Below the pieces are notes generated by a model. That model made no database searches and was not told the DNA's origin. It was given only the letters and a program-made list of their open reading frames with translations. Of a stretch of DNA of 64,000 nt, positions 51,234-58,932 are shown piece by piece (the stretch's first letter is position 1; each line of letters starts with the position of its first letter). This DNA comes from Streptomyces lunaelactis (lineage in GTDB: Bacteria > Actinomycetota > Actinomycetes > Streptomycetales > Streptomycetaceae), in contig NZ_CP026304.1 of NCBI RefSeq assembly GCF_003054555.1, positions 5,704,001-5,768,000 on the forward strand. The letters are read 5' to 3'. The position numbers and the translations under genes were made by a program.

Positions 51234-52451
51234 ATGGCAGCGGAGATCGTCAATCCTCGCAGCGACAGGGAAAGCGGTACGGAGGGTGCTCCCGAGGAGC
51301 CCTTCGATCCGGCCTTTGCGCTGCACCGCGGCGGCAAGATGGCCATCCAGGCCACGGTGCCGGTGCGCGACAAGGACGACCTGTCCCTCGCGTACACACC
51401 CGGTGTCGCCAAAGTGTGCAGCGCGATCGCCGAGCGGCCCGAGCTCGTCCACGAGTACACCTGGAAGTCGCAGGTCGTCGCCGTCGTGACGGACGGGACC
51501 GCGGTGCTCGGACTCGGCGACATCGGTCCGGAGGCATCACTTCCGGTCATGGAGGGGAAAGCCATCCTCTTCAAGCAGTTCGGTGGCGTGGACGCGGTGC
51601 CGATCGCGCTCGCCACGACGGACACGGACGAGATCGTCGAGACGATCGTGCGGCTTGCGCCGTCCTTCGGTGGAGTGAACCTCGAGGACATCTCGGCGCC
51701 CCGCTGCTTCGAGATCGAGCGCAAGCTCCAGGAGCGCGTGGACATCCCCGTCTTCCACGACGACCAGCACGGCACGGCGGTGGTGACCCTCGCCGCGCTG
51801 CGCAACGCCGCGAAGCTGACCGGGCGCGGTCTGGGTGAGCTGCGCGCCGTCATCTCCGGCGCGGGTGCGGCGGGGGTGGCCATCGCGAAGTTCCTGCTGG
51901 AGGCGGGGATCGGCGATGTGGCCGTGGCCGACCGCAAGGGCATCGTCAGCCGCGACCGCGAGGACCTGACCTCGGTCAAGCGGGAGCTCGCGGAGATCAC
52001 GAACCGGGCGGGGCTGAGCGGCTCGCTGGAGACCGCGCTGGCCGGCGCGGACGTCTTCATCGGCGTCTCCGGCGGCACGGTGCCGGAGGCGGCGGTCGCG
52101 TCGATGGCGAAGGGTGCCTTCGTCTTCGCGATGGCCAACCCGAACCCGGAGGTGCACCCCGATGTCGCGCACCGGTACGCCGCGGTGGTGGCGACGGGTC
52201 GCAGCGACTACCCGAACCAGATCAACAACGTGCTGGCGTTCCCAGGGATCTTCGCGGGTGCCCTGCAGGTGCGGGCGTCGCGGATCACCGAGGGCATGAA
52301 GATCGCGGCGGCGAACGCGCTGGCCGACGTGGTGGGCGATGCGCTGGCCGCTGACTATGTGATCCCCTCGCCGTTCGACGAGCGGGTCGCGCCGGCCGTC
52401 ACGGCGGCGGTGGCGGCGGCGGCACGGGCAGAGGGCGTGGCGCGCCGCTGA
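51234..52451 (+). CDS. Malic enzyme (NAD(P)-dependent, decarboxylating)
   Basis: 405 residues of the short bacterial type without a C-terminal phosphotransacetylase domain. It oxidatively decarboxylates malate to pyruvate. The catalytic Tyr is in LAYTPGVAKVC, metal ligands lie in VFHDDQHGTAVV, and the dinucleotide site is ISGAGAAGVAIAK. Cofactor preference cannot be told. Start ATG 51234 with AAGGGG. A hairpin follows the gene. Confidence 0.94.
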   Translation: MAAEIVNPRSDRESGTEGAPEEPFDPAFALHRGGKMAIQATVPVRDKDDLSLAYTPGVAKVCSAIAERPELVHEYTWKSQVVAVVTDGTAVLGLGDIGPEASLPVMEGKAILFKQFGGVDAVPIALATTDTDEIVETIVRLAPSFGGVNLEDISAPRCFEIERKLQERVDIPVFHDDQHGTAVVTLAALRNAAKLTGRGLGELRAVISGAGAAGVAIAKFLLEAGIGDVAVADRKGIVSRDREDLTSVKRELAEITNRAGLSGSLETALAGADVFIGVSGGTVPEAAVASMAKGAFVFAMANPNPEVHPDVAHRYAAVVATGRSDYPNQINNVLAFPGIFAGALQVRASRITEGMKIAAANALADVVGDALAADYVIPSPFDERVAPAVTAAVAAAARAEGVARR

Positions 52452-52476
52452 CGCGTTTGTCCGGTTGTACGTGGAC

Positions 52477-52522
52477 GGGCCGTACCCGTACCCCTTGAGG
52501 TTCGAGGGGTGCGGCGCGGCCC
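52477..52522 (+). terminator. Imperfect hairpin after malic enzyme gene
   Basis: GGGCCG and ACCCGTACCCCT pair with AGGGGTGCGG and CGGCCC across a TTGAGG-type loop, 25 bases after the stop. Confidence 0.6.
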
Positions 52523-52664
52523 GTCTCGGTTGCGGGCCCGGGGTGGACGGGGTTCCGGCACGAGATTGGTTCCGGGCTTTCCTCCGAACGGGTGGATCAG
52601 GCGGGACGCGTGTCACATCGGTGCGTGGTTCCGTCTCGCGGCGGGCCGCCCTACTCTCAAGGTC

Positions 52665-53630
52665 ATGTTCGCTGCCTACGCCGCCCGCATCGACCGCGAC
52701 CAGCCCCTCAACGGCCTGGAGCTGGGCGAACGCCCGGCCCCCGAGGCGCGCCCCGGCTGGACCACCGTCAACGTCAAGGCCGCCTCCCTCAACCACCACG
52801 ACCTCTGGTCGCTGCGGGGCGTCGGCCTCGCCGAGGACAAGCTGCCGATGATCCTCGGCTGCGACGCCGCGGGCATCGACGCGGACGGCAACGAGGTGGT
52901 GCTCCACTCCGTCATCGGCCAGACCGGGCACGGCGTCGGCCCGGACGAGCCCCGCTCCATCCTCACCGAGCGCTACCAGGGGACCTTCGCCGAACAGGTC
53001 ACGGTCCCGTCCTGGAACGTCCTGCCGAAGCCGAAGGAGCTCAGCTTCGAGCAGGCCGCCTGTCTGCCGACCGCGTGGCTCACCGCGTACCGGATGCTGT
53101 TCACCAACGCAGGCGTACGGCCCGGGGACTCGGTCCTCGTGCAGGGCGCGGGCGGCGGTGTCGCGACCGCCGCGATCGTCCTCGGAAAGGCGGCGGGCCT
53201 GCGGGTGTACGCCACCAGCCGCGACGAGGCCAAGCGGAAGCGGGCCGTCGAGCTCGGTGCCGAGGAGGCGTACGAGCCGGGCGCGCGGCTGCCTCGGCGT
53301 GTGGACGCCGTCATCGAGACGGTCGGCGCCGCCACCTGGTCGCATTCGGTCAAGTCTCTGCGGCCCGGCGGCACGTTGGTCATCTCGGGTGCGACGAGCG
53401 GTGACCGCCCCTCGCACGCCGAGCTGACGCGGATCTTCTTCCTGGAGCTCAAGGTCGTCGGCTCGACGATGGGTACGAAGGATGAACTGGAGGACCTCCT
53501 TTCCTTCTGCGCGGTGACGGGGGTACGGCCGGTGATCGACGAGGTGCTGCCGCTGGACCGGGCCAGGGACGGCTTCGAGCGGATGGCCGGCGGCGACCTC
53601 TTCGGGAAGGTCGTCCTGACGCCCTCTTGA
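52665..53630 (+). CDS. Medium-chain (zinc-less) quinone-oxidoreductase-like dehydrogenase
   Basis: 321 residues, ATG 52665. MDR superfamily: the catalytic domain at the N-terminus (VNVKAASLNHHDLWSLRG, ILGCDAAG) and the NAD(P) domain with VLVQGAGGGVATAAIVLGKAAG. The structural-zinc cysteines are missing, placing it with the quinone oxidoreductase/zinc-binding-like group. The substrate is unknown. It is followed 33 bp later by the GH5 gene but with no evident functional link. Confidence 0.88.
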   Translation: MFAAYAARIDRDQPLNGLELGERPAPEARPGWTTVNVKAASLNHHDLWSLRGVGLAEDKLPMILGCDAAGIDADGNEVVLHSVIGQTGHGVGPDEPRSILTERYQGTFAEQVTVPSWNVLPKPKELSFEQAACLPTAWLTAYRMLFTNAGVRPGDSVLVQGAGGGVATAAIVLGKAAGLRVYATSRDEAKRKRAVELGAEEAYEPGARLPRRVDAVIETVGAATWSHSVKSLRPGGTLVISGATSGDRPSHAELTRIFFLELKVVGSTMGTKDELEDLLSFCAVTGVRPVIDEVLPLDRARDGFERMAGGDLFGKVVLTPS

Positions 53631-53663
53631 TGGACCGTCAGATGTACTGATGGGATCCGTCCC

Positions 53664-55088
53664 ATGCGTACGCGCCGAACGATCCCGGTACTGGTCGGCT
53701 GCTGTCTCCTGCTGGTGGCGGGTTCTCCGGCTGCCGCCGCCGACTTCACCTCCCCGGACCCGGGTGGCATCCCGCGTCTGACCGACGACCGCGGCCGGAC
53801 ACTCACTCTGCGCGGCTGGAACGTCGAGGACAAGTCCAACCGCGGCGAGCAGGCACTGTCCGCCATCACCGAGAAGCACTTCCGCGACATGCGTGCCAAG
53901 GGCTTCAACTTCGCCCGGCTGCTGATCTTCTGGGACGACCTCGAGCCCCGGCAGGGCCGGTACAGCCAGACGTATCTGCGCAAGGCCGAGCGGATCCTGG
54001 ACTGGGCCGAGCGGTACGGCATCCAGGTGCTGATCGACGCGCACCAGGATGTCTTCGGCCCGGCCTTCGGGCATCGCGGCATCCCCGAGTGGGCGACCCG
54101 GACCGACGGGCTGCCCTTCACCCCGCACCCGGACGACTGGTTCTCCGAGTACTTCGAACCGGCCGTGCAGCGTGCCTTCACCCACCTTTACGAGGACGAG
54201 GACCTGCGCCACGCGCAGGCACGGATGTGGCGAGTACTCGCCGACCGCTTCGAGCACCACCCGGCGGTCCTCGGCTACGACCTGATCAACGAGCCGATGG
54301 GCGAGCTGCGCACGGGCGAGGATCTGCCCACCGCGGCCCGCCGGATCGAGCGCGATCAGCTGACACCGATGTACAACCGCCTTGCGGACGCGGTCCGTTC
54401 GGCCGACGACGACAACTGGGTCTTCGTCGAGCCGACTCCGATCGTGGGTGAGGGAGTCCCCACGGGCCTCGGGAAGATCAAGGACCCGAAGGTCGTCTAC
54501 GCCCCGCACTTCTACAACGCGGCGATGGAGGCGGGCGCGGACTACGATCCGGCGGCGGGCTGGATCGAGTCGTACGAGGCGGCCGTCACCGCGTACCCCA
54601 AGGAGCAGAAGATCCCGGTCGTGGTGGGGGAGTGGGGACCGCTCAACAACTCCCTTCCGAACATGCCCCGCTTCTACCGCGAGGCGCTGGCCTCCCTCCA
54701 TCGCTACAGCTCCGGCTGGGCCGGCTATGTGTGGTGCTACGGGACCGGGTACTGCGCGGTCGACGGCCGGGGCCGCTTCCGTACGAACAAGGAACAGACC
54801 GCCGCGCCGTACGCGGCAGCTGTCGCGGGGCGGGTGGGCGCGGACGCGTACGACCCTGCGACCGGGACATACGGCCTGGAGTACCGGGCGTCCCGGCGGC
54901 CGGACGCCACGGAGATCTCGCTGCCGCCGAACGCGGCCGGCTGGCGTATCGCGGTGGACGGCCCGGCGTGGACGAGCACCCGGACGGTGGCGGCGGGCAG
55001 GTCCTGCCTGGTGCGCGTACTCGCCCGGCCGGGAGCGCGGATCACGGTCACGGTCACTGTCGGCGTCACTCCTCGTACACCAGGATGA
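53664..55088 (+). CDS. Secreted GH5 endoglycoceramidase-like glycosidase
   Basis: 474 residues. Signal peptide (RTRRTIPVLVGCCLLLVAG, cleavage about AAAAD). GH5 catalytic barrel with the acid/base Glu in DLINEPMGE and the nucleophile Glu in VVVGEWGPLNN, plus the LIDAHQDVFG segment typical of the endoglycoceramidase subgroup (cleaves glycosphingolipid headgroups). A C-terminal beta domain follows (about 385-474). The 3' end overlaps the convergent MBL gene by 23 bp. The substrate in a soil bacterium is open: glycolipids or beta-glycans. Confidence 0.87.
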   Translation: MRTRRTIPVLVGCCLLLVAGSPAAAADFTSPDPGGIPRLTDDRGRTLTLRGWNVEDKSNRGEQALSAITEKHFRDMRAKGFNFARLLIFWDDLEPRQGRYSQTYLRKAERILDWAERYGIQVLIDAHQDVFGPAFGHRGIPEWATRTDGLPFTPHPDDWFSEYFEPAVQRAFTHLYEDEDLRHAQARMWRVLADRFEHHPAVLGYDLINEPMGELRTGEDLPTAARRIERDQLTPMYNRLADAVRSADDDNWVFVEPTPIVGEGVPTGLGKIKDPKVVYAPHFYNAAMEAGADYDPAAGWIESYEAAVTAYPKEQKIPVVVGEWGPLNNSLPNMPRFYREALASLHRYSSGWAGYVWCYGTGYCAVDGRGRFRTNKEQTAAPYAAAVAGRVGADAYDPATGTYGLEYRASRRPDATEISLPPNAAGWRIAVDGPAWTSTRTVAAGRSCLVRVLARPGARITVTVTVGVTPRTPG

Positions 55089-55920
55089 AGTCGCCGCAGG
55101 GCCCGTCGTGCACGGCGAGGGCGCTGCGTACGCGACGCAGATGCGCGGTCGTCAGCTGGAGCGGGGGCTCGTCCGGCTGATAGGTGGTGCCGCGGGGGTA
55201 GTCCACGTCCGGCGTGGTCGTCATCTCTATGTGGCAGCCGAGGACGTGGGTCACCGGTGTGGTCGTGCAGAAGGCGAGCAGGCGGTCGACGGTGGCGGTG
55301 AAGGCGGCCGCGTCCTGCACATACAGCCGGCCGGGGTAGAGGGAGTCGCCGGTCAGCAGCAGACCCGTGTGCCGGTCGTGGAAGACGACGGCGGCCTCCT
55401 GGTGGCCGGGCCCGGGCAGCAGATCCAGCACCCGCCCGCCGAGATCCAGCTCGGCGCGGCCCTCCGGCCAGTCCTCGAACCCGAAGAAGCCCTTCACCTC
55501 GGCCGTCGATGGCCCGACGACCTCCGTGTGCGGGCGGTCCGCGAACTGGGGGTCGCCCGCGATGTGATCCCCGTGCCCGTGGGTGTGCGCCACTACCAGC
55601 CCGTACTCCGCGCGTGGATTCCGGGTGAGCCACTGCTCCATCAGAGCGTCCACGGTCGCCCGCAGGGGGAAGTGCGCGGGGTCGGCGCTCGCGCCGGTGT
55701 CCAGCAGCAGCGCTCGTTCGTTCCCGAACAGCAGGAAGAGGAACGGCGCTTCGAAGTGCACGGACTTGTTCTGCCGGAGGATCAGGGTGTGCTCGGAATA
55801 CGCATGCACCTGTATCTCCGGAGCGGGGTCGTGCTTGGGCGAGGGCCAGCCGGCGTGCCACTGGACATCGAGGCTGCCGGTCACGGGTGCGGACGTACGG
55901 AAATCGATCACGAGATTCAC
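55066..55920 (-). CDS. Metallo-beta-lactamase-fold hydrolase
   Basis: About 284 residues. The zinc motif is AHTHGHGDH, with further ligands in PGPGHQEAAVV, LTGDSLYPG and LGCHIEM: a complete glyoxalase II-like binuclear site. The probable start is GTG 55920 (MNLVIDF); frames further upstream run through the palindromic operator region. Divergent from the HTH gene with a run of dyads between. Substrate unknown. Confidence 0.85.
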   Translation of the reverse strand: MNLVIDFRTSAPVTGSLDVQWHAGWPSPKHDPAPEIQVHAYSEHTLILRQNKSVHFEAPFLFLLFGNERALLLDTGASADPAHFPLRATVDALMEQWLTRNPRAEYGLVVAHTHGHGDHIAGDPQFADRPHTEVVGPSTAEVKGFFGFEDWPEGRAELDLGGRVLDLLPGPGHQEAAVVFHDRHTGLLLTGDSLYPGRLYVQDAAAFTATVDRLLAFCTTTPVTHVLGCHIEMTTTPDVDYPRGTTYQPDEPPLQLTTAHLRRVRSALAVHDGPCGDFILVYEE

Positions 55921-55935
55921 GGTACGCGGCTTGAT

Positions 55936-55980
55936 GTCAACCTGGGTTGACTGTGGACAACTGTCAATGTAGGTTGACAG
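55936..55980. promoter_or_regulatory. Clustered TTGACA/GTTGAC palindromes in MBL-HTH divergon
   Basis: GTCAACC-TG-GGTTGAC (55936-55951) and CTGTCAA-TGTAGG-TTGACAG (55961-55980) are two perfect 7-bp-arm dyads sharing the half-site TTGAC, with another half (GGACAA) between. They abut the HTH start at 55982 and cover the MBL promoter. Likely the operator of the HTH protein itself. Confidence 0.7.
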
Positions 55981-55981
55981 C

Positions 55982-56191
55982 ATGACCGAAGCAACCGATC
56001 TCGCCGAGCGGGCGGGCGACCGCGACCCGCGGGTCGGGCTGCGGGCCGTCGCCGCGCTGCGGCGACTCCTTGAGCAGCTTGAAGCCGTGCAGGTGCGCAG
56101 CGCCCGTAACCAGGGCTGGTCGTGGCAGGAGATCGCGGCCGAGCTGGGCGTCAGCCGGCAGGCCGTACACAAGAAATACGGGAGGCAGTGA
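55982..56191 (+). CDS. Small helix-turn-helix DNA-binding protein
   Basis: 69 residues. Helix-turn-helix near the C-terminus: GWSWQEIAAELGVSRQAVHKKYG, preceded by a helical dimerisation stretch (LRAVAALRRLLEQLEAVQV). The ATG at 55982 follows directly on the palindromic region with no Shine-Dalgarno, so a leaderless mRNA is likely. The stop overlaps the next gene as TGATG. The set suggests an autoregulated pair with the Clp_N protein. Confidence 0.88.
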   Translation: MTEATDLAERAGDRDPRVGLRAVAALRRLLEQLEAVQVRSARNQGWSWQEIAAELGVSRQAVHKKYGRQ

Positions 56192-57336
56192 TGTTCGAGC
56201 GTTTCACCAAGGACGCGCGGGATGTCGTGACGGGCTCGGTAGAACACGCGGAGCGGGCCGGTGCGGACTCCGTCACCGATGAGCACCTGTTGCTGGCGAT
56301 GTTCGACCAGGAGGGGACGCGGACGGCGTTCGCGTTCGCGGCGCTGGGGATCATGGACCGGCGCGGGTCGGTGGAGGACGCGCTGGCGGACGCGCGGCGG
56401 CGGGGCGGTCTGTCGAAGGCGGACGCCGATGCGCTGGCGGGCTTCGGGATCGATGTGACGGAGATCGTCTCGAGGGTCGAAGAGGCGCATGGGCAGGGCG
56501 CGTTGCAGGTGGAGAAGAAGTCGAAGCGGTGGTGGGCGGGGCACCGGTCGTTCACCCTGGAGGCGAAGGGCATCCTGGAGAAGTCGCTCCGCATTGCGCT
56601 GGGCCGCGGCGACCGTCACATCGGCGGCGAGCACTTGCTGCTGGCGCTGACGGCGCGGCCCGGGGTGGCGGCGGATGTGCTGGCGGAGCACGGGGCGACG
56701 TACGAGGCGGTGGAGAGGGCGATGTTCGGGGGCGGGGCGGCGGGGTGGGGTGAGGTGGGGTGCTGCCGGTGGGTGGGGCGCTGTTCGTTCCCCACCCCGG
56801 CCCTTCCCGTGAGACCCGCGCCCCGCGCCTCAGGACCCCGGCTTGCGCAGCAGCGCTGCGATGTGGGCCGCTGCCGTGGACAAGTGGCGGCGCGCCTCGG
56901 CCAGTTGTTGTTCCGTCACGCCGTTGTCCCGCGCCGCGTCCCTGATGTCGTCGCGGAAGCGGTCCAGCAGCCGGTCCAGGTCACGCGCCGGGTTGCCCGA
57001 GTCCATCGTGTCCTTCGCCCATTCCGGGTCCGCGTCCGACGGTTCCGGCTTGACGTCCGAGGGTTCCGGCTCGGCATCCGAGGGTTCCGGCTCGGTGCCC
57101 GATGGTTCCGGCTTGGTGTAGGGGGGCCAGGACGTGCTTCGCGCCAGGCCCCCGAGCTGCGTGCTGAGCTCCGACAGGCCCTCCCGTACGCCCGTCGGCC
57201 AGTCGCCCCGCGCAAAGTGGTCCTGCACCTGGTCCTGCACCTGCTTGGCGATCCGCTGCATCTCCTGGCGGGCCGTCTCCTGCGCCTCCTTGGCCTGGCG
57301 GCGCGCCTGCTGTGCGTCCTCGCGGGCCCGGCGTGA
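56191..57336 (+). CDS. Clp N-terminal (Clp_N) repeat protein; 3' end probably frameshifted
   Basis: The first ~185 residues are two Clp_N repeats (FERFTKDARDVV...DEHLLLAMF and FTLEAKGILEKSL...GEHLLLAL), as in ClpC-type adaptor domains but with no AAA+ module. Family members end near residue 185-190. Here the frame passes a G-rich tract (about 56728-56750) and stays open to 57336, antisense to the PadR gene. A TGA at 56751 would be in frame after a one-base shift. ATG 56191 overlaps the HTH stop and has GGGAGG upstream. Confidence 0.6.
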   Translation: MFERFTKDARDVVTGSVEHAERAGADSVTDEHLLLAMFDQEGTRTAFAFAALGIMDRRGSVEDALADARRRGGLSKADADALAGFGIDVTEIVSRVEEAHGQGALQVEKKSKRWWAGHRSFTLEAKGILEKSLRIALGRGDRHIGGEHLLLALTARPGVAADVLAEHGATYEAVERAMFGGGAAGWGEVGCCRWVGRCSFPTPALPVRPAPRASGPRLAQQRCDVGRCRGQVAARLGQLLFRHAVVPRRVPDVVAEAVQQPVQVTRRVARVHRVLRPFRVRVRRFRLDVRGFRLGIRGFRLGARWFRLGVGGPGRASRQAPELRAELRQALPYARRPVAPRKVVLHLVLHLLGDPLHLLAGRLLRLLGLAARLLCVLAGPA

Positions 57337-57849
57337 CTCGTCCTTCGCGCGGCGTGCCTGCTCCTTCCACTCCTGCCTGGCCTTGCGCAGCTCCTCCTTC
57401 GCGGCCCGCCACGCCTCCTTGTCGCCGAACGCCGAGTCCCAGTCGCCCGGTTCCAAGGAGCGGCGCGTCTCCGTCGCTGCCGCGCGCATCTCGCTGCGCA
57501 GCTTGCCCGCCGCGCCGCGCACGTCGTCGCGGATCTCCGCGGCCAGTTCGGAGACCGACTCGCGGATCTCCAGCTCCAGGTCCGCGAGCTCGCCGCTGCG
57601 CCCGGCCAGTTCCTCGCGGCCCGCGTCGGTGATCGAGTAGACCTTGCGGCCGCCCTCGGTGGCGTGGGTGACCAGACCCTCGGCCTCCAGCTTGGCCAGT
57701 CGCGGGTACACCGTTCCCGCCGAAGGCGCGTACAGGCCCTGGAAGCGCTCCTCGAGCAGCCGGATCACCTCGTAGCCGTGGCGCGGGGCCTCGTCCAGAA
57801 GCTTCAGCAGGTAAAGACGCAGTCGGCCATGAGCGAAGACGGGCGGCAT
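56830..57849 (-). CDS. PadR-family transcriptional regulator with long coiled-coil tail
   Basis: 339 residues, well above the usual 110-200. The N-terminal winged helix (RLRLYLLKLLDEAPRHGYEVIRLLEERF; AGTVYPRLAKLEAEGLV) is standard PadR. Residues about 80-225 form a charged coiled coil (KARQEWKEQARRAKDESRRAREDAQQARRQ region). Then come four 7-residue repeats PEPSDAE-like (57031-57114) and a C-terminal helical domain. The stop of the preceding DUF4097 gene is 1 base from its ATG, so they are co-translated. It probably senses the cell envelope with its partner. Confidence 0.88.
   Translation of the reverse strand: MPPVFAHGRLRLYLLKLLDEAPRHGYEVIRLLEERFQGLYAPSAGTVYPRLAKLEAEGLVTHATEGGRKVYSITDAGREELAGRSGELADLELEIRESVSELAAEIRDDVRGAAGKLRSEMRAAATETRRSLEPGDWDSAFGDKEAWRAAKEELRKARQEWKEQARRAKDESRRAREDAQQARRQAKEAQETARQEMQRIAKQVQDQVQDHFARGDWPTGVREGLSELSTQLGGLARSTSWPPYTKPEPSGTEPEPSDAEPEPSDVKPEPSDADPEWAKDTMDSGNPARDLDRLLDRFRDDIRDAARDNGVTEQQLAEARRHLSTAAAHIAALLRKPGS
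57031..57114 (-). repeat. Four 21-bp tandem repeats in the PadR gene
   Basis: Encodes KPEPSGT, EPEPSDA, EPEPSDV, KPEPSDA: a disordered Pro/Glu/Ser linker of four heptads that is likely variable in copy number. Confidence 0.75.
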
Positions 57850-57850
57850 G

Positions 57851-58771
57851 TCAGAGCACCTTTCCGGTGGGGGCGGAGTCGCGGGGTTCGTCGTCCGGGG
57901 GCTCCGTCGGCTCCGTGGGCTCCGTCGGTTCTACCGGCTCCGCGGGCTCCGCGGAATCGGCCGGCGGTCGGCGCAGCAGCGCGATCGAGCCCGAGACGGT
58001 CGTCGCCTTGAGCGCCCCCGTGCCCGCGCCCAGCGTGCCGGTGATCTTCTTCGCGCCCCACCCGCCGCCGACCCGCAGGTCCTCGAAGGCGTTGGAGACC
58101 GCGCCGCTCGCGGTGTTCGCCTCGACCTGCGCGTCCGCGGGGTGCGGCAGCCGGATCGCGATCTCGCCGGAGACGGTGGTGAGCCGGATGTCCGTAGGCT
58201 TCCCGGCCCGGTCGACGTCGATGACCATGTCGCCGCTGATGGACTCGGCCTGCACGCGGGCGCCCGCGCCCTCGATCACGGTCAGATCGCCGGAGATGGA
58301 CTTGTAGTGCAGATCGCCGGTGACGGACTGGGCCTCCAGGCTCCCGGAGACTGTCTCGGCGCGCACCGCGCCGGAGAGCCCCACGAGCGTGGCGTCGCCG
58401 CTGATGCCGCGTACGGCGGTGGTCCCCCGGATGCCGGAGACGAAGGCCCCGGCGCTGATGACGCCGACCTCGACGGCCGTGCCGGCCGGCACGGCGAGGG
58501 AGACGACCGCGCTACGGCGCCGGCCCTTGCGGTCGAGCCACTTGAGGAAGCCCTTCCAGGGCAGGTCCTCGTACGCGACGGTGAGGGTGGAGCCCTGCTG
58601 GGTCACCAGCAGCGGGGGGCCTTCGATCTCGGAGATCTCCAGGCGGGCGGAACCTTCGTCCGTGCCCACGACGTTGACCGTTCCGTTGACGATGCGCACG
58701 TTGAGCGCCGTCACGGGGTCGTCGAAGGTGAGCTTTTTCGGCTCGGCGGCTTCCCACGTCGAATCTGCCAT
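57851..58771 (-). CDS. DUF4097 beta-helix-type protein
   Basis: 306 residues made of short repeated beta motifs (SGDATLVGLSGAVRAETVSGSLEAQSVTGDLHYKSISGDL), typical of DUF4097/DUF4098 putative adhesin-like proteins found with PadR regulators and phage-shock-type envelope systems. There is no signal peptide. The C-terminus has a Pro/Glu/Thr repeat ([11 protein letters not shown]). Start ATG 58771 with GGGAGG. First gene of the DUF4097-padR operon. Confidence 0.85.
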   Translation of the reverse strand: MADSTWEAAEPKKLTFDDPVTALNVRIVNGTVNVVGTDEGSARLEISEIEGPPLLVTQQGSTLTVAYEDLPWKGFLKWLDRKGRRRSAVVSLAVPAGTAVEVGVISAGAFVSGIRGTTAVRGISGDATLVGLSGAVRAETVSGSLEAQSVTGDLHYKSISGDLTVIEGAGARVQAESISGDMVIDVDRAGKPTDIRLTTVSGEIAIRLPHPADAQVEANTASGAVSNAFEDLRVGGGWGAKKITGTLGAGTGALKATTVSGSIALLRRPPADSAEPAEPVEPTEPTEPTEPPDDEPRDSAPTGKVL

Positions 58772-58803
58772 GGTGCGACCTCCCTGGGCCGGCTGCGACG
58801 CAA

Positions 58804-58836
58804 CATATCGCGTCTGGTGAAGAACACGATATATCG
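58804..58836. promoter_or_regulatory. ATATCG-rich dyads upstream of DUF4097-padR
   Basis: CGATATATCG (58827-58836) is a perfect 10-bp palindrome, and ATATCGCG recurs at 58805-58812. It lies 33-65 bases upstream of the DUF4097 start. AT-rich ATATCG dyads are typical of PadR operators, so autorepression is likely. Confidence 0.6.
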
Positions 58837-58932
58837 CGGTTGGGGGATGTCAAGCGTGATGGCGGAGTAGCGGGTGGCCAGGGATCGGGCGTACGACGTC
58901 ATAGCGGGGCAAACTGGCCTAGCGTATGGGCC

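Noticed and set aside
51537..54701. 1054-codon antisense frame over malic enzyme, dehydrogenase and GH5 genes
   Set aside because: Mirror of true coding frames; no ribosome site or protein family pattern.
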